Assembly (NCBI GenBank): GCA_963544615.1
Contig: CAUUGB010000001.1
Coordinates: 22,442 to 86,441 of the forward strand
Length of the DNA: 64,000 nucleotides
Direction of reading: 5' to 3'
Origin: CAUUGB01 sp963544615
GTDB lineage: Bacteria; Patescibacteriota; Microgenomatia; UBA1400; PJMF01
This document shows positions 1 through 7,980 of this stretch, piece by piece. A model generated the notes under the pieces. That model had not been told where the DNA came from and searched no databases. It saw nothing but the letters and a program-made list of their open reading frames with translations. Position numbers and translations under genes: made by a program. Each line of letters begins with the position of its first letter. Position 1 is the first letter of the stretch.

Positions 1-1
1 A

Positions 2-1576
2 ACTTTTCGGGAAGCTTTAGAATATTTGGCCAAGAAAGCGGGGATAACTTTAAGCAGCAAAAATTATGACCCGCAAGAAAAACTGCGCCGTGAAGTATTG
101 GCAGCCTTGCAAGAAGCAGCGGAATTTTATCGTGAGTATTTAGCTACTCCCGCTGGTGCTCCATTTAGAAAATATTTAACCAAGCGTCACCTTCCTTTGC
201 GGACGCAAAAACTCTTTGGTTTGGGAGCCATTGGCAGTGGCTGGCATGATTTGGTGGATTATTTGCGCGCTAAAGGTTATCGTCATGAGGTGATGTTAGC
301 CAGCGGTTTGGCAGGCGAGAGTAAAACAGGTCGCCTGTTTGATCGTTTTCGCTCGCGGCTGATGTTTCCACTCAAAAACCATCGCGCTCAAGTGGTGGGT
401 TTTTCGGGACGACTGCTGGAGGAAAATCCCCATGAAGGCAAATATATTAATACCCAAGAGACCATGGTTTATCACAAAGGCAGCATGCTCTACGGGCTTT
501 CAGAGCTAGCCCGGGAAATTAAAAAAGCTCCTTTTCTTTTAGTTGTAGAAGGTGAGTTTGATGTGCTCTCGAGTTTAACTGCTAATGTAGCTAATGTGGT
601 GGCGATTAAAGGGAGTGCTTTAACTAGCGAGCAAGCTAAGCTGGCGAGTCGTTATACGCAAAAAATTGTTTTGGCTTTGGACGCCGATGCTGCCGGCATT
701 AAAGCAACCAAAAAAGCTATTGAAGTACTGCGCCCGCAAGGAGTGGAGATTGAAGTGTTGCCTTTGCCAGTGGGCAGCGACCCCGATAATTTAGCCAGCA
801 GTAACCCCGCAGCTTGGCGTGAGTTACTGAAAAAAACCATTAATGTTTATGAGTTTTTTTTGCAAACTACCATTAGCCAACATGATTTAAGTAAAATTAG
901 TGAACAAAAAAAGGTGGTGCAGGAGTGTGCTGGTTTTTTTAAGCTAATTGACAATCGCTTAGAATATGAATTTTTTTTGAAAAAACTCTCTGGCTTACTT
1001 AAACAGGATCCCGAGATTATTCGTCAAGATTTACTCAGTTGGGGCAAGCTCTCGCCAGCTGCTTCTAGCAGTGCTACTCAAGTGAAACCCAAAGTAGGGC
1101 GCAAATTAAGCAAGTTGCAACGGCTTGAGGCTTATGTGTGGTTTTTGTTTTTGCACTGCCTGCAACAAGAAACTTTAATTCAAACAGCCAGCTGGTATAT
1201 AGAAAACACTAAGTGGTCCAATGATTTTTTGCAACACTTGGCTACTTTTTATCACCAGTATTATCAAAAACATCCCCAGCCTAGTTTGAGTTCTTGGCAA
1301 AAAACTCTCCCTGGTGATTATCAAGAAAAAATTGCCCTTTTATTACTTCATCCCTCTTTTGTGAAAATTTTTGCTAAAGCTAATTTGGCGACTGAGTGGC
1401 AAACGCAAAGTCAACTCCACGAGCGCTTGAGCAAACAAAAACAGGTGAGCGAATTATCTGCGCAACTGCAAGAGTTAGAAAAAATTGCTGACCCCACTTT
1501 AGAGCAAGAGCAAACCAAACAGCAAATTTTGCAGCAAATTCTAGACTTGCAAAAATCTCGCTGTGATTATAAATAA
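2..1576 (+). CDS. dnaG: DNA primase DnaG (5' end outside window)
   Basis: Primase that makes RNA primers at the replication fork. The reading frame is open to the left edge of the window, and the first codons read TFREALEYLAKKAGI, a typical internal DnaG segment. The gene is therefore cut by the window and the N-terminal zinc-binding domain is not visible. Counting from codon 26: the primase core signatures FPLKNHRAQVVGFSGR and YINTQET lie near residues 115-150. The TOPRIM motifs VVEGEFD (about 173) and ALDADAAG (about 217) supply the metal-binding acidic residues. A Gln-rich helical C-terminus follows, presumably the helicase-binding region. The end overlaps the convergent UbiA gene by about 10 bases. 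Family assignment is secure; the true start is not visible. Confidence 0.95.
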   Translation, partial: TFREALEYLAKKAGITLSSKNYDPQEKLRREVLAALQEAAEFYREYLATPAGAPFRKYLTKRHLPLRTQKLFGLGAIGSGWHDLVDYLRAKGYRHEVMLASGLAGESKTGRLFDRFRSRLMFPLKNHRAQVVGFSGRLLEENPHEGKYINTQETMVYHKGSMLYGLSELAREIKKAPFLLVVEGEFDVLSSLTANVANVVAIKGSALTSEQAKLASRYTQKIVLALDADAAGIKATKKAIEVLRPQGVEIEVLPLPVGSDPDNLASSNPAAWRELLKKTINVYEFFLQTTISQHDLSKISEQKKVVQECAGFFKLIDNRLEYEFFLKKLSGLLKQDPEIIRQDLLSWGKLSPAASSSATQVKPKVGRKLSKLQRLEAYVWFLFLHCLQQETLIQTASWYIENTKWSNDFLQHLATFYHQYYQKHPQPSLSSWQKTLPGDYQEKIALLLLHPSFVKIFAKANLATEWQTQSQLHERLSKQKQVSELSAQLQELEKIADPTLEQEQTKQQILQQILDLQKSRCDYK

Positions 1577-2589
1577 ATTGGTTTAGAGAGTACTTGTAGC
1601 CACGGGTAAGCTTGAGCGGCATCATTTAGGGCTGGAATACCGTAGATAATGGCTAAAACAGCCAGGACAAAAACCAACATAATGTGGCGCAAAAAACTAT
1701 CTTCCAGCAGCACTCTGGCAGGAGATTCACCTTGATTATGCTCATAGATTAATTGTAAGTAGCGCATCACCCCTAAAATAGCTAGGGGAATGGTAAACAT
1801 TAAAAGCTTTTCAGGGCGAATAATTTGGGGTAAATTGTGATAAAGCAGGGAGAGATTTTGGTCGGGGTGGGTATATTGATACTGAAAGGTAAAAAAGGCG
1901 TAAGACATCCAAGTGCTAGTGGCAAAAATACTGGTGTATTGGTCTAAAAGTCGCTGACTGTAATGGCGCAGGGTGGAGCGGGTTTTACCTAAATTGACGC
2001 TAAGATCGGCAATCAGGGTACGCTCACTTTGTCTTTTGCCCACCGCAATAAATAAAGCTGCCGAAATTACAGTGAGCAAAAACCAAGAGTTAAGCCGCAA
2101 ATAGCACACGGTGGCACCAGCATAAACTCTAATAATAAAAGCCGAAGCAATGGTGAAGACATCAATAATGGGGATATGTTTGAGTTTGCTGGTGTAGCTG
2201 ATTTGTAAAATGACGTAGCAGGCAATCAGCACTTTAAAGAAGTAGCCTAAGGGCAAGCTTAAAATAGCCACTAAAATAATTCCCACCACACTAATGGTTA
2301 ATGCTAGTTTGACACTTACCTGACCACTGGCAATGGGACGCTTTTTTTTGAAAGGATGAGCGGCGTCGGCATTTTTATCTACCACATCGTTAAATAAATA
2401 AATGCTCGAAGATAACAGACAAAAAATTACAAAGGCGTAAAGCACGCTGACAATGTAAGGCAAACCATTATGGGGAGAAATAGAAAACAGCAAACCAGAA
2501 ATCAGTAGTGGGGCGAACAACACCACGTTTTTTAGCCATTGAGCTGGGCGAATTGATTTAATAATCGCCAGCAGCAGATGAGTTTGCAT
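1567..2589 (-). CDS. UbiA-family prenyltransferase, decaprenyl-phosphate phosphoribosyltransferase-like
   Basis: Integral membrane protein of about 340 residues with roughly eight hydrophobic helices. The N-terminus contains SIRPAQWLKNVVLFAPL and the Mg-binding motif NDVVD (residues 67-71), followed by DAAHPFKKKRPIASG. This pattern matches the UbiA branch that transfers phosphoribosyl to polyprenyl phosphate (DPPR synthase), so it may supply a lipid-linked pentose for surface glycans; that substrate is inferred. I place the start at ATG 2589 and not at 2640, because a TATAAT box (2604-2599) lies inside the longer frame. It converges with dnaG and diverges from the gene at 2653. Confidence 0.85.
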   Translation of the reverse strand: MQTHLLLAIIKSIRPAQWLKNVVLFAPLLISGLLFSISPHNGLPYIVSVLYAFVIFCLLSSSIYLFNDVVDKNADAAHPFKKKRPIASGQVSVKLALTISVVGIILVAILSLPLGYFFKVLIACYVILQISYTSKLKHIPIIDVFTIASAFIIRVYAGATVCYLRLNSWFLLTVISAALFIAVGKRQSERTLIADLSVNLGKTRSTLRHYSQRLLDQYTSIFATSTWMSYAFFTFQYQYTHPDQNLSLLYHNLPQIIRPEKLLMFTIPLAILGVMRYLQLIYEHNQGESPARVLLEDSFLRHIMLVFVLAVLAIIYGIPALNDAAQAYPWLQVLSKPIYL

Positions 2590-2598
2590 GAGTGGATT

Positions 2599-2604
2599 AT
2601 TATA
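2599..2604 (-). promoter_or_regulatory. -10 box for the UbiA gene
   Basis: TATAAT on the minus strand, 9 bases before the chosen ATG at 2589, giving a leader of only a few bases. It supports the shorter start. Confidence 0.55.
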
Positions 2605-2618
2605 GCATTGTTTCTCAC

Positions 2619-2646
2619 TTGCTTTTTGGCGGGGTGTCATTAAAAT
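2619..2646 (+). promoter_or_regulatory. Leaderless-type promoter for the 2653 gene
   Basis: TTGCTT (2619-2624), 16-base spacer, TAAAAT (2641-2646), then 6 bases to the ATG at 2653. Transcription should begin at or next to the start codon. Confidence 0.6.
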
Positions 2647-2652
2647 AGCCGC

Positions 2653-3402
2653 ATGCAGTTGCCAGCTAGCGAGGTGAATTACTTTTTACAAAAAATTGCT
2701 CGGTGTACTAACCACAGCCCCACTATGCTAGCTTGGGCCAATGAGTTGGTCTCGGAGCTCACCAGCTTTGCTGGTTTACCTCATTATCGCCAAGTGCGCT
2801 TGGGTTTGGCTAACAGCAGTGATCAAGAAAAATTAGCTAAATTAATTAAGCTGGCTTTCGCTTGGCGCTATGGTGGCGATGGGCAGCAAGTAGCAGAGAA
2901 ATTTGCCGCTTTAAGTTTTCAGCCTCATTGTCAAACTTTGGTAGCCAAGCTTTATGCTCCGCATGCTCGCCAAGTGCTACTTTTAGCTACTTGTCGCCTC
3001 ACGCGAGCACACCAGCTGCATGATTTAGAGTTAGTCACTTATTACCGTTTTAGTGATGGCAACAGTTGGCAGCGCTATTTGGCTGATAAAGTTGCCTATG
3101 AATTAAGTCACTTGGCTTTTCACCCTTTGTTTGAGCTCGGGCGCTACCGCGCGTTGCAATTTAAGCTGACCAGAGAATTGCTGCATCTATGTTTGGGGTT
3201 AGCCAGTGAGCCTCAAGCTTGGGTGGGTTTAACCGCTAGACATAATGTGGCTAAGTTTTTAACCAAAGCTTCTTGCCAACTTGCCCCCATTGCTAATTTA
3301 ACCCTACAACCTCAAGTAGCCAAAAGCACTTTAGCCACACTTTTACCTCGCTATTTAATTGATTTTTATGCTTATCAATTGCTATCAGCAGCCAAGCCTT
3401 AA
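2653..3402 (+). CDS. Hypothetical cytosolic protein, 249 aa
   Basis: I do not recognise this family. The protein has no signal peptide or membrane segment and is rich in Ala, Leu, Gln and His, with a mixed alpha/beta look. The central part contains LATCRLTRAHQLHDLELVTYYRF, which resembles a beta-strand core, followed by a helical C-terminal half. The start is fixed by a -10 box 6 bases upstream. It stands alone between the UbiA gene (divergent) and the sensor kinase (separate promoter). Codon use resembles its neighbours, so it looks like a real lineage-specific gene. Confidence 0.75.
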   Translation: MQLPASEVNYFLQKIARCTNHSPTMLAWANELVSELTSFAGLPHYRQVRLGLANSSDQEKLAKLIKLAFAWRYGGDGQQVAEKFAALSFQPHCQTLVAKLYAPHARQVLLLATCRLTRAHQLHDLELVTYYRFSDGNSWQRYLADKVAYELSHLAFHPLFELGRYRALQFKLTRELLHLCLGLASEPQAWVGLTARHNVAKFLTKASCQLAPIANLTLQPQVAKSTLATLLPRYLIDFYAYQLLSAAKP

Positions 3403-3472
3403 TTTTGTCACTCCTTTGCCCAACTGCCAACATAGGGAAAATTTTAGTTATCGGCAACCACATGGGGAATTT

Positions 3473-3501
3473 TTGGCAAAAGCAGGGAAATTATTTATAA
3501 T
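3473..3501 (+). promoter_or_regulatory. Leaderless-type promoter for the sensor kinase
   Basis: TTGGCA (3473-3478), 17-base spacer, TATAAT (3496-3501), then 6 bases to ATG 3508. There is no Shine-Dalgarno sequence. Confidence 0.7.
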
Positions 3502-3507
3502 GCAGCT

Positions 3508-4842
3508 ATGTGGTTATGGTTAGCGGTAACTTTTACCAGTGTACTTGCTTTAGCCAGTTTGCTGTGGTGGCAGCTGGCAATTTTTTATCAGCGCCAAAAG
3601 TTTGCGGCGCAACTGAAAATTTTTTTAGCCTCAGCTTATCGGCAGTTAGATTTTAAGCAGTTATTAGCTCAAGTGGTGGCTTTTGTAAAACAATCTTTTG
3701 GCAGTGGAAGCTGTGTGTTAATAGGTAACTTTTTAGACGAAGCTACTTTTAGTAGTAGTGAATGTGCTTTAAGCAAAAAAGAGCTTCAAGCTTGCTGGCA
3801 AACTTTAGCTAAGCATTGGCAGCGTTGTTCTCAGGCGGAAATAATTTCTTTAGCTGCTTTATATAAGCAACAGCAAAAACAATTAGGACGAGTTTTAGCA
3901 CAGCAAGAGTTAATTTTGGCTGTGCCGATAGTAATTTTTCAGCAACTATCTGGTGCCTTGCTGCTGGGTTGCAAATGTAATCGGCGGGAGTATCAACCCT
4001 CTCAATTGGCAGCTCTTCAAGATTTACTTACCCAAGTTGCCCCACTTTTAAGTCGTGCTGCCATTTATTATCAATCACAAAATTTTGCTAGTTTGCTGCA
4101 ACGGCGAGTTGATAGAGCCACTGCCAAGTTGCGAGCGCTTAATCAACAACTAATTCAAGCTGACCAAATGAAAGATGAATTTGTGTCTATTGCCAGCCAC
4201 GAGTTGCGCACTCCCATGACAGCGATAAAAAATTATTTGTGGCTGATTGCTAAAAATAATCGGGCGGGCAAATACCAAGAAAATCGCCAATATTTGCAAA
4301 TTGTGAGCAATTCTACCGAGCGCCTAATTGATTTGGTTAACGATATGCTCACTATCTCGCGGCTTGATTATGGTAGTTTTACCCTCAATTTAGCCCGCAC
4401 TAATTTAACCACTTTGGTAGAAACCGCCATTGCTGATTTGGTGCCGCTAGCTCAAGAGAAAAAAATTAGTCTCGCTCACACTTTACCAAAGGCGGTGATT
4501 TTATCATTAGATGAAAAGAAAATTTTGGAAGTTTTGCATAATGTGCTGGGTAATGCCATTAAGTTTACCAAAAAGGGTGGGGTGAGCATTGCCTTAGAGC
4601 GTGACAGTGTCGAGGTGCGTTTGCAAATTATTGATACTGGCAGTGGCATTGACCCTGCCGACCAAAAATTGCTGTTTCGCAAATTTGCTCGATTGGAGAA
4701 ATCTTATGTCAAGTTGGCAGAAACTGGTACTGGCTTGGGACTTTATATCTCGCGTGAAATTATGAAAAAGCATGGTGGGGAAATTACTTTTAGTTCTCAG
4801 TTGGGAGTGGGTTCAGTGTTTACCCTCCATTTTCCGCGCTAA
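3508..4842 (+). CDS. Membrane-anchored sensor histidine kinase with GAF-like domain
   Basis: One N-terminal transmembrane helix (residues about 2-25) is followed by a GAF-like sensor region (about 30-190), a coiled linker, and a HisKA domain with the phospho-acceptor in SHELRTP (His231). The HATPase domain shows N box NAIKF (about 348), DTGSGI (about 376) and GTGLGLY (about 408). It should autophosphorylate on His and pass the phosphate to a response regulator. No regulator gene is adjacent; the only receiver protein in the window is the stand-alone one at 57510, and pairing the two would be a guess. Ligand unknown. Confidence 0.93.
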   Translation: MWLWLAVTFTSVLALASLLWWQLAIFYQRQKFAAQLKIFLASAYRQLDFKQLLAQVVAFVKQSFGSGSCVLIGNFLDEATFSSSECALSKKELQACWQTLAKHWQRCSQAEIISLAALYKQQQKQLGRVLAQQELILAVPIVIFQQLSGALLLGCKCNRREYQPSQLAALQDLLTQVAPLLSRAAIYYQSQNFASLLQRRVDRATAKLRALNQQLIQADQMKDEFVSIASHELRTPMTAIKNYLWLIAKNNRAGKYQENRQYLQIVSNSTERLIDLVNDMLTISRLDYGSFTLNLARTNLTTLVETAIADLVPLAQEKKISLAHTLPKAVILSLDEKKILEVLHNVLGNAIKFTKKGGVSIALERDSVEVRLQIIDTGSGIDPADQKLLFRKFARLEKSYVKLAETGTGLGLYISREIMKKHGGEITFSSQLGVGSVFTLHFPR

Positions 4843-4852
4843 AAGTACTTGA

Positions 4853-6580
4853 TTATTTTTTATGCTCCACATTAAAATGAGCAAAAGAGTTTTGGGGAAT
4901 GCGCAAATACCCGGGAGCGCGCAAATTAAAAATTTGCTTAAATTCACTCCCACTTAAAACTATTTCCCCCCGATTGGTTTGAAATTTAACTTGAGCAGTT
5001 TGCCCTTTGTCAGTATGACTGGTGATAACTTCGCTAATGCTTTCTACCGCGCCTCCAGAATGGTTAGCTTTTTCTTTTAATTCTGGCATGGAGTAAGGGT
5101 TGCCGCTATTGCCACCCACGCGGCATTTATTAATCGTGATGGGAATAATGCGCTCTACTTGGGCGTCTTGAGGGTTGCGGCGGACAATCCAAGCATTGAG
5201 TAAATCGGCCATTTCTTCTTGCGAGAGCCAAGGATGATCGCGACCGCAAGCATCACCACTGGCAGTGTAACCCAAGCGATACCAAGCTTTATAAAACCAG
5301 GGTGAGCTAGCTTTAGCTTCCCAGGCTCTATCAGTCCAGCTGCCACTGCCATTTTTGTCAGTGGTGTCCCAGCCGCTAGTATTGCTGTAACCGCCGTGGG
5401 TAGAAGCATATTGGGTGGAAACTGGTTTATCGCTGTCATCCACCAACACCCAGCCGCGGGTTTCAGTGACCGCTTTTTCCCAATCACCGCCCTTTTTACC
5501 ATTTTTGTAAACTTGGCAAGCCTCACTGGTACAAATAGATTTTTCCCCATTGTTGGTGTAGCGAATGGCATAAGTGCGGGCGGCAATGGCTTGAGCTTTC
5601 AGCACTTCTAAAGGCCAAGAAGCAGGGACTTCGTAAATGCTTTGTAAATAAGTATCCTCAAAAGACATTTTGCCATGACCTTGGACATTAATTTCTCCCA
5701 TCACTGGATAATCTTTTTTCAGTTTGGCTTGAGGATAATAGGCTTTAAGAATTTCTTCGGCACTCTGCCCTGCTTGTGCTCTGGCTTTGGCGCCATATTG
5801 ACTCATACCATTGCGGTGAGTATAGCCGCCAAAAGAAAACACGGCAAAAGAATTACTGGGAGCATTAGCCTTCCAAGTAATCGAAGCTTTTGGGTCATCG
5901 GTGGTGGGTACTTCTCCCACACTGGTAATTGAACTGCCGGAGCGCTCATTAATAATGGCTTGTTGTTGTGCTGATAAAGCAGCAATCTGCCCACTTAAAT
6001 CAGCTTGATATTTTTTGGCAGCGGCAATTTCTTTTTTGAAAAACTCTGCTTGCTTGGCTAATTGTTTTTCTAAGGCTGCTAGTTTTTGTTCGGTGATTTC
6101 CAAAGCCGCTTTATCATCGTTTAATTGTTTAATTTGGGCGACTAAATTTTGAATTTGTTGCTGGCTTTGGCTTTGGGCCAGTTGATAATTGGCGGCAGCA
6201 ATCACCCCATGATAGTTTTGCTGGGGAGCTAAAAGTAGTAGCAGTGGTGAGCTGGTGCGTGCTGCCTGATAAGATTTTACCACCACTTGATAGAGCAATT
6301 GGGTTTGCTCTGCTTGCTCACCCTCGCGCTGTTGGATATTGGCTGCCAACTCTGCCGCTTGAGCCTTAGCATTTTTAATGCCTACTTGAGCATTGGTAAT
6401 TTTGCTGGCTAAACTGCGCACTTCTTTTTCTAAAGGTTTGGTGGCGTCCTGAGATTGTTGGCGCATTTTTTCTAGTTCATCAATTTGTTGTTGCAGCTGT
6501 TCCACCGGATCAATGGCAGCACTCAGGTGAGGACTAAAGCATAGCCAGCCAAAAGTCACTAGCAACAAAATAATTTTCAT
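4853..6580 (-). CDS. Secreted SpoIID/LytB-domain protein with CwlO/PcsB-like coiled coil
   Basis: A signal peptide (residues 1-22) precedes a long Gln/Glu/Lys-rich coiled coil (about 25-225) interrupted by the segment LLYQVVVKSYQAARTSSPLLLLL, the same kind of hinge found in FtsX-binding hydrolases such as PcsB and CwlO. The C-terminal half (about 255-500) is a SpoIID domain with GMSQYGAKARAQAG, VPASWPLEVLKAQAIAARTYA, a Cys pair around CQVY, and STHGGYS. SpoIID proteins are lytic transglycosylases that cut glycan strands of peptidoglycan. The protein probably works in cell-wall remodelling at division. The start is backed by a TAAACT box 6 bases upstream. Confidence 0.9.
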   Translation of the reverse strand: MKIILLLVTFGWLCFSPHLSAAIDPVEQLQQQIDELEKMRQQSQDATKPLEKEVRSLASKITNAQVGIKNAKAQAAELAANIQQREGEQAEQTQLLYQVVVKSYQAARTSSPLLLLLAPQQNYHGVIAAANYQLAQSQSQQQIQNLVAQIKQLNDDKAALEITEQKLAALEKQLAKQAEFFKKEIAAAKKYQADLSGQIAALSAQQQAIINERSGSSITSVGEVPTTDDPKASITWKANAPSNSFAVFSFGGYTHRNGMSQYGAKARAQAGQSAEEILKAYYPQAKLKKDYPVMGEINVQGHGKMSFEDTYLQSIYEVPASWPLEVLKAQAIAARTYAIRYTNNGEKSICTSEACQVYKNGKKGGDWEKAVTETRGWVLVDDSDKPVSTQYASTHGGYSNTSGWDTTDKNGSGSWTDRAWEAKASSPWFYKAWYRLGYTASGDACGRDHPWLSQEEMADLLNAWIVRRNPQDAQVERIIPITINKCRVGGNSGNPYSMPELKEKANHSGGAVESISEVITSHTDKGQTAQVKFQTNRGEIVLSGSEFKQIFNLRAPGYLRIPQNSFAHFNVEHKK

Positions 6581-6586
6581 GCCTTT

Positions 6587-6592
6587 AGTTTA
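6587..6592 (-). promoter_or_regulatory. Possible -10 box for the SpoIID gene
   Basis: TAAACT on the minus strand, 6 bases before ATG 6580. No convincing -35 box was seen. Confidence 0.4.
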
Positions 6593-6640
6593 ACATAATC
6601 GTCTGGAAAAGAAAAAATTGCCTTAATTTAGAGTAAGCGA

Positions 6641-6668
6641 TAAAAAAGCCCCCGGCAAAGCCGGGGGC
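6641..6668 (-). terminator. Intrinsic terminator of the DHH-like gene
   Basis: Perfect 9-bp GC-rich stem (6648-6656 with 6660-6668), 3-base loop, followed on the minus strand by six T (6647-6642). Confidence 0.92.
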
Positions 6669-6690
6669 GAGTTGACAAACTACTTTGGGG

Positions 6691-7605
6691 TTAGCTTTGA
6701 GCTAGCACCCCAGTTGCTACAATTCCTACCACCTCCTCCTTGGTGAGCGCTGAGCTTCTGCCTTGGGGGGAGCCAATGATATTCATCTGCCCACCCCAGG
6801 TGAGTCCGTCGTCACAACGCGCCGTTTCCAGCGCGTTGAGCTCGTCCCTAATTGTTGTCAAATTAATAGGGACAAACTCATTATAGCGGCATACCGTAAA
6901 CTTCCGGTACGTCCCTTTGCTGGGGTCACGAAAGTCCACCAGCATGTGGGGGTTATACGCCACCACAATTTGCGCTTTTTGATAGCCAATCTCGGTGGCA
7001 TACCGGTGAGTGGATTCCACCACCGCTACCTTGCCACCAGCTACCATTTCCACAGCACTGCACTGCAGTGCCTTGGCAAATTCCTCTTCGCGCTCACGAT
7101 TGAGTGCGACGACTTCTTCGCTGTGGGACGCGCTGTCCCCAGCAAGCAGGTCGGCCACCCAGGCCACCCGCTCCTTGAGCGGAATTTTTGCCATGGCCGC
7201 TTTTCTGGCAATGGCAATGGTGAGAGGACGCAGGTCCTCAAAACCTGTAGCCAAGGGACCGCGCTTGTCCACGGCGGCAATTGCCGCCACCAAGCGCTCA
7301 TCGCAGCGCCGGTTAGCGCCGCGATTAGCCAATACTGCCATTGCCCCCACACTGTCAGCGTCGGGGCGCACAGTGGCAATCACTGCCCCATCAACAGGCA
7401 GCTCACAAGTGAGCGCCTGCTCTATGGCCGCCGGAGTGGCCATAGTTGCTCCCTGACCATGATGGTCGAGGTTGGCTACTCCAGCGGGGAGCAGTCGGGG
7501 CACCGTTACCTCTATCCCGAGGTTAAACTCGGGATTGCTTGCCCCTGGACGGGGGTCAAGCTGGACGAAGGAAAACCTGCGGGCGCTGACTGTGCTGGTG
7601 TTCAT
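6691..7605 (-). CDS. DHH-phosphoesterase-like protein, 304 aa, GC-rich
   Basis: The start has a strong Shine-Dalgarno (AAGGAGG, about 7 bases upstream) and the gene ends in an intrinsic terminator, which settles the strand although longer or similar frames exist opposite. Acidic/histidine motifs include NLDHHG (Asp47-His48-His49), RPDADSVG (Asp82, Asp84) and a glycine-rich GGQMNIIG near residue 273, recalling DHH/DHHA1 nucleotide phosphoesterases. However, the DHH motif comes before the D-x-D motif, the reverse of the usual order. Base composition is clearly GC-richer than its neighbours, which suggests transfer or a different expression class. Substrate unknown; the family call is tentative. 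Confidence 0.75.
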   Translation of the reverse strand: MNTSTVSARRFSFVQLDPRPGASNPEFNLGIEVTVPRLLPAGVANLDHHGQGATMATPAAIEQALTCELPVDGAVIATVRPDADSVGAMAVLANRGANRRCDERLVAAIAAVDKRGPLATGFEDLRPLTIAIARKAAMAKIPLKERVAWVADLLAGDSASHSEEVVALNREREEEFAKALQCSAVEMVAGGKVAVVESTHRYATEIGYQKAQIVVAYNPHMLVDFRDPSKGTYRKFTVCRYNEFVPINLTTIRDELNALETARCDDGLTWGGQMNIIGSPQGRSSALTKEEVVGIVATGVLAQS

Positions 7606-7623
7606 GATTGCCTCCTTGGGGGA

Positions 7624-7794
7624 TTACCCCATATCACCAGAGTCTTTTGCTCTGGATGTAGGTTGGCGACTTTTGCGCCGACCCTTTTGGGGGCAGAATT
7701 TACCGCCAAAAGGCACGGCACAAAAGTAATCAGTAGTGAACTTAGTAGTGTTTGTCAAAGAACGTTTTTTGCCGGCAGTAGCTGTGCCCAGCAC
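7624..7794 (-). CDS. Possible 56-aa leader ORF upstream of the DHH-like gene
   Basis: An open frame with a GTG start lies between the promoter at 7819-7846 and the DHH-like gene, ending 18 bases before that gene's ATG. The product would be small and basic, with two Cys (FCAVPFGGKFC) and a KGRRKSR stretch. There is no good Shine-Dalgarno before the GTG, so it could equally be an untranslated leader of about 200 bases. I do not recognise it. Confidence 0.3.
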   Translation of the reverse strand: MLGTATAGKKRSLTNTTKFTTDYFCAVPFGGKFCPQKGRRKSRQPTSRAKDSGDMG

Positions 7795-7818
7795 AGTTGC
7801 TAGCTAAAACAGCCTCAT

Positions 7819-7846
7819 ATTATATCATATAGGATAATATAGTCAA
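7819..7846 (-). promoter_or_regulatory. Promoter of the DHH-like gene with TATCCTATAT spacer motif
   Basis: TTGACT (7846-7841), 16-base spacer containing TATCCTATAT, then an extended -10 TGATATAAT. The arrangement, including the CCACTTGA at its upstream edge, is closely matched by the promoter at 38157-38185, which suggests a shared regulator. Confidence 0.75.
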
Positions 7847-7910
7847 GTGGTAAATTGTGAATACCTAGTTATCAGGAAACGCTAGCTTTATGGTATTATT
7901 AATGATACAT

Positions 7911-7980
7911 TAAAGGTGATGCCATGGGTAAATAAAGCGCAACATATCAAGCAAATATTAAGAAAGGATGGTCATGACTG
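7911..7980 (+). CDS. Possible short ORF (toxin remnant?) overlapping the antitoxin start
   Basis: A 20-codon frame, ATG at about 7922 (MPWVNKAQHIKQILRKDGHD), ends in a TGA at about 7980 and so runs a few bases into the antitoxin-like gene. In COG3636-type modules the toxin normally precedes the antitoxin and overlaps it. This frame could be the tail of a decayed toxin, but it is too short to prove that. The feature span includes a few bases of upstream sequence. Confidence 0.2.

Noticed and set aside
6763..7803. A 346-codon plus-strand frame and two shorter ones opposite the DHH-like gene
   Set aside because: The minus-strand frame has a strong Shine-Dalgarno, a promoter and a terminator in the right order; the plus frames have none and read as His/Cys/Ser-rich nonsense typical of GC-rich antisense frames.
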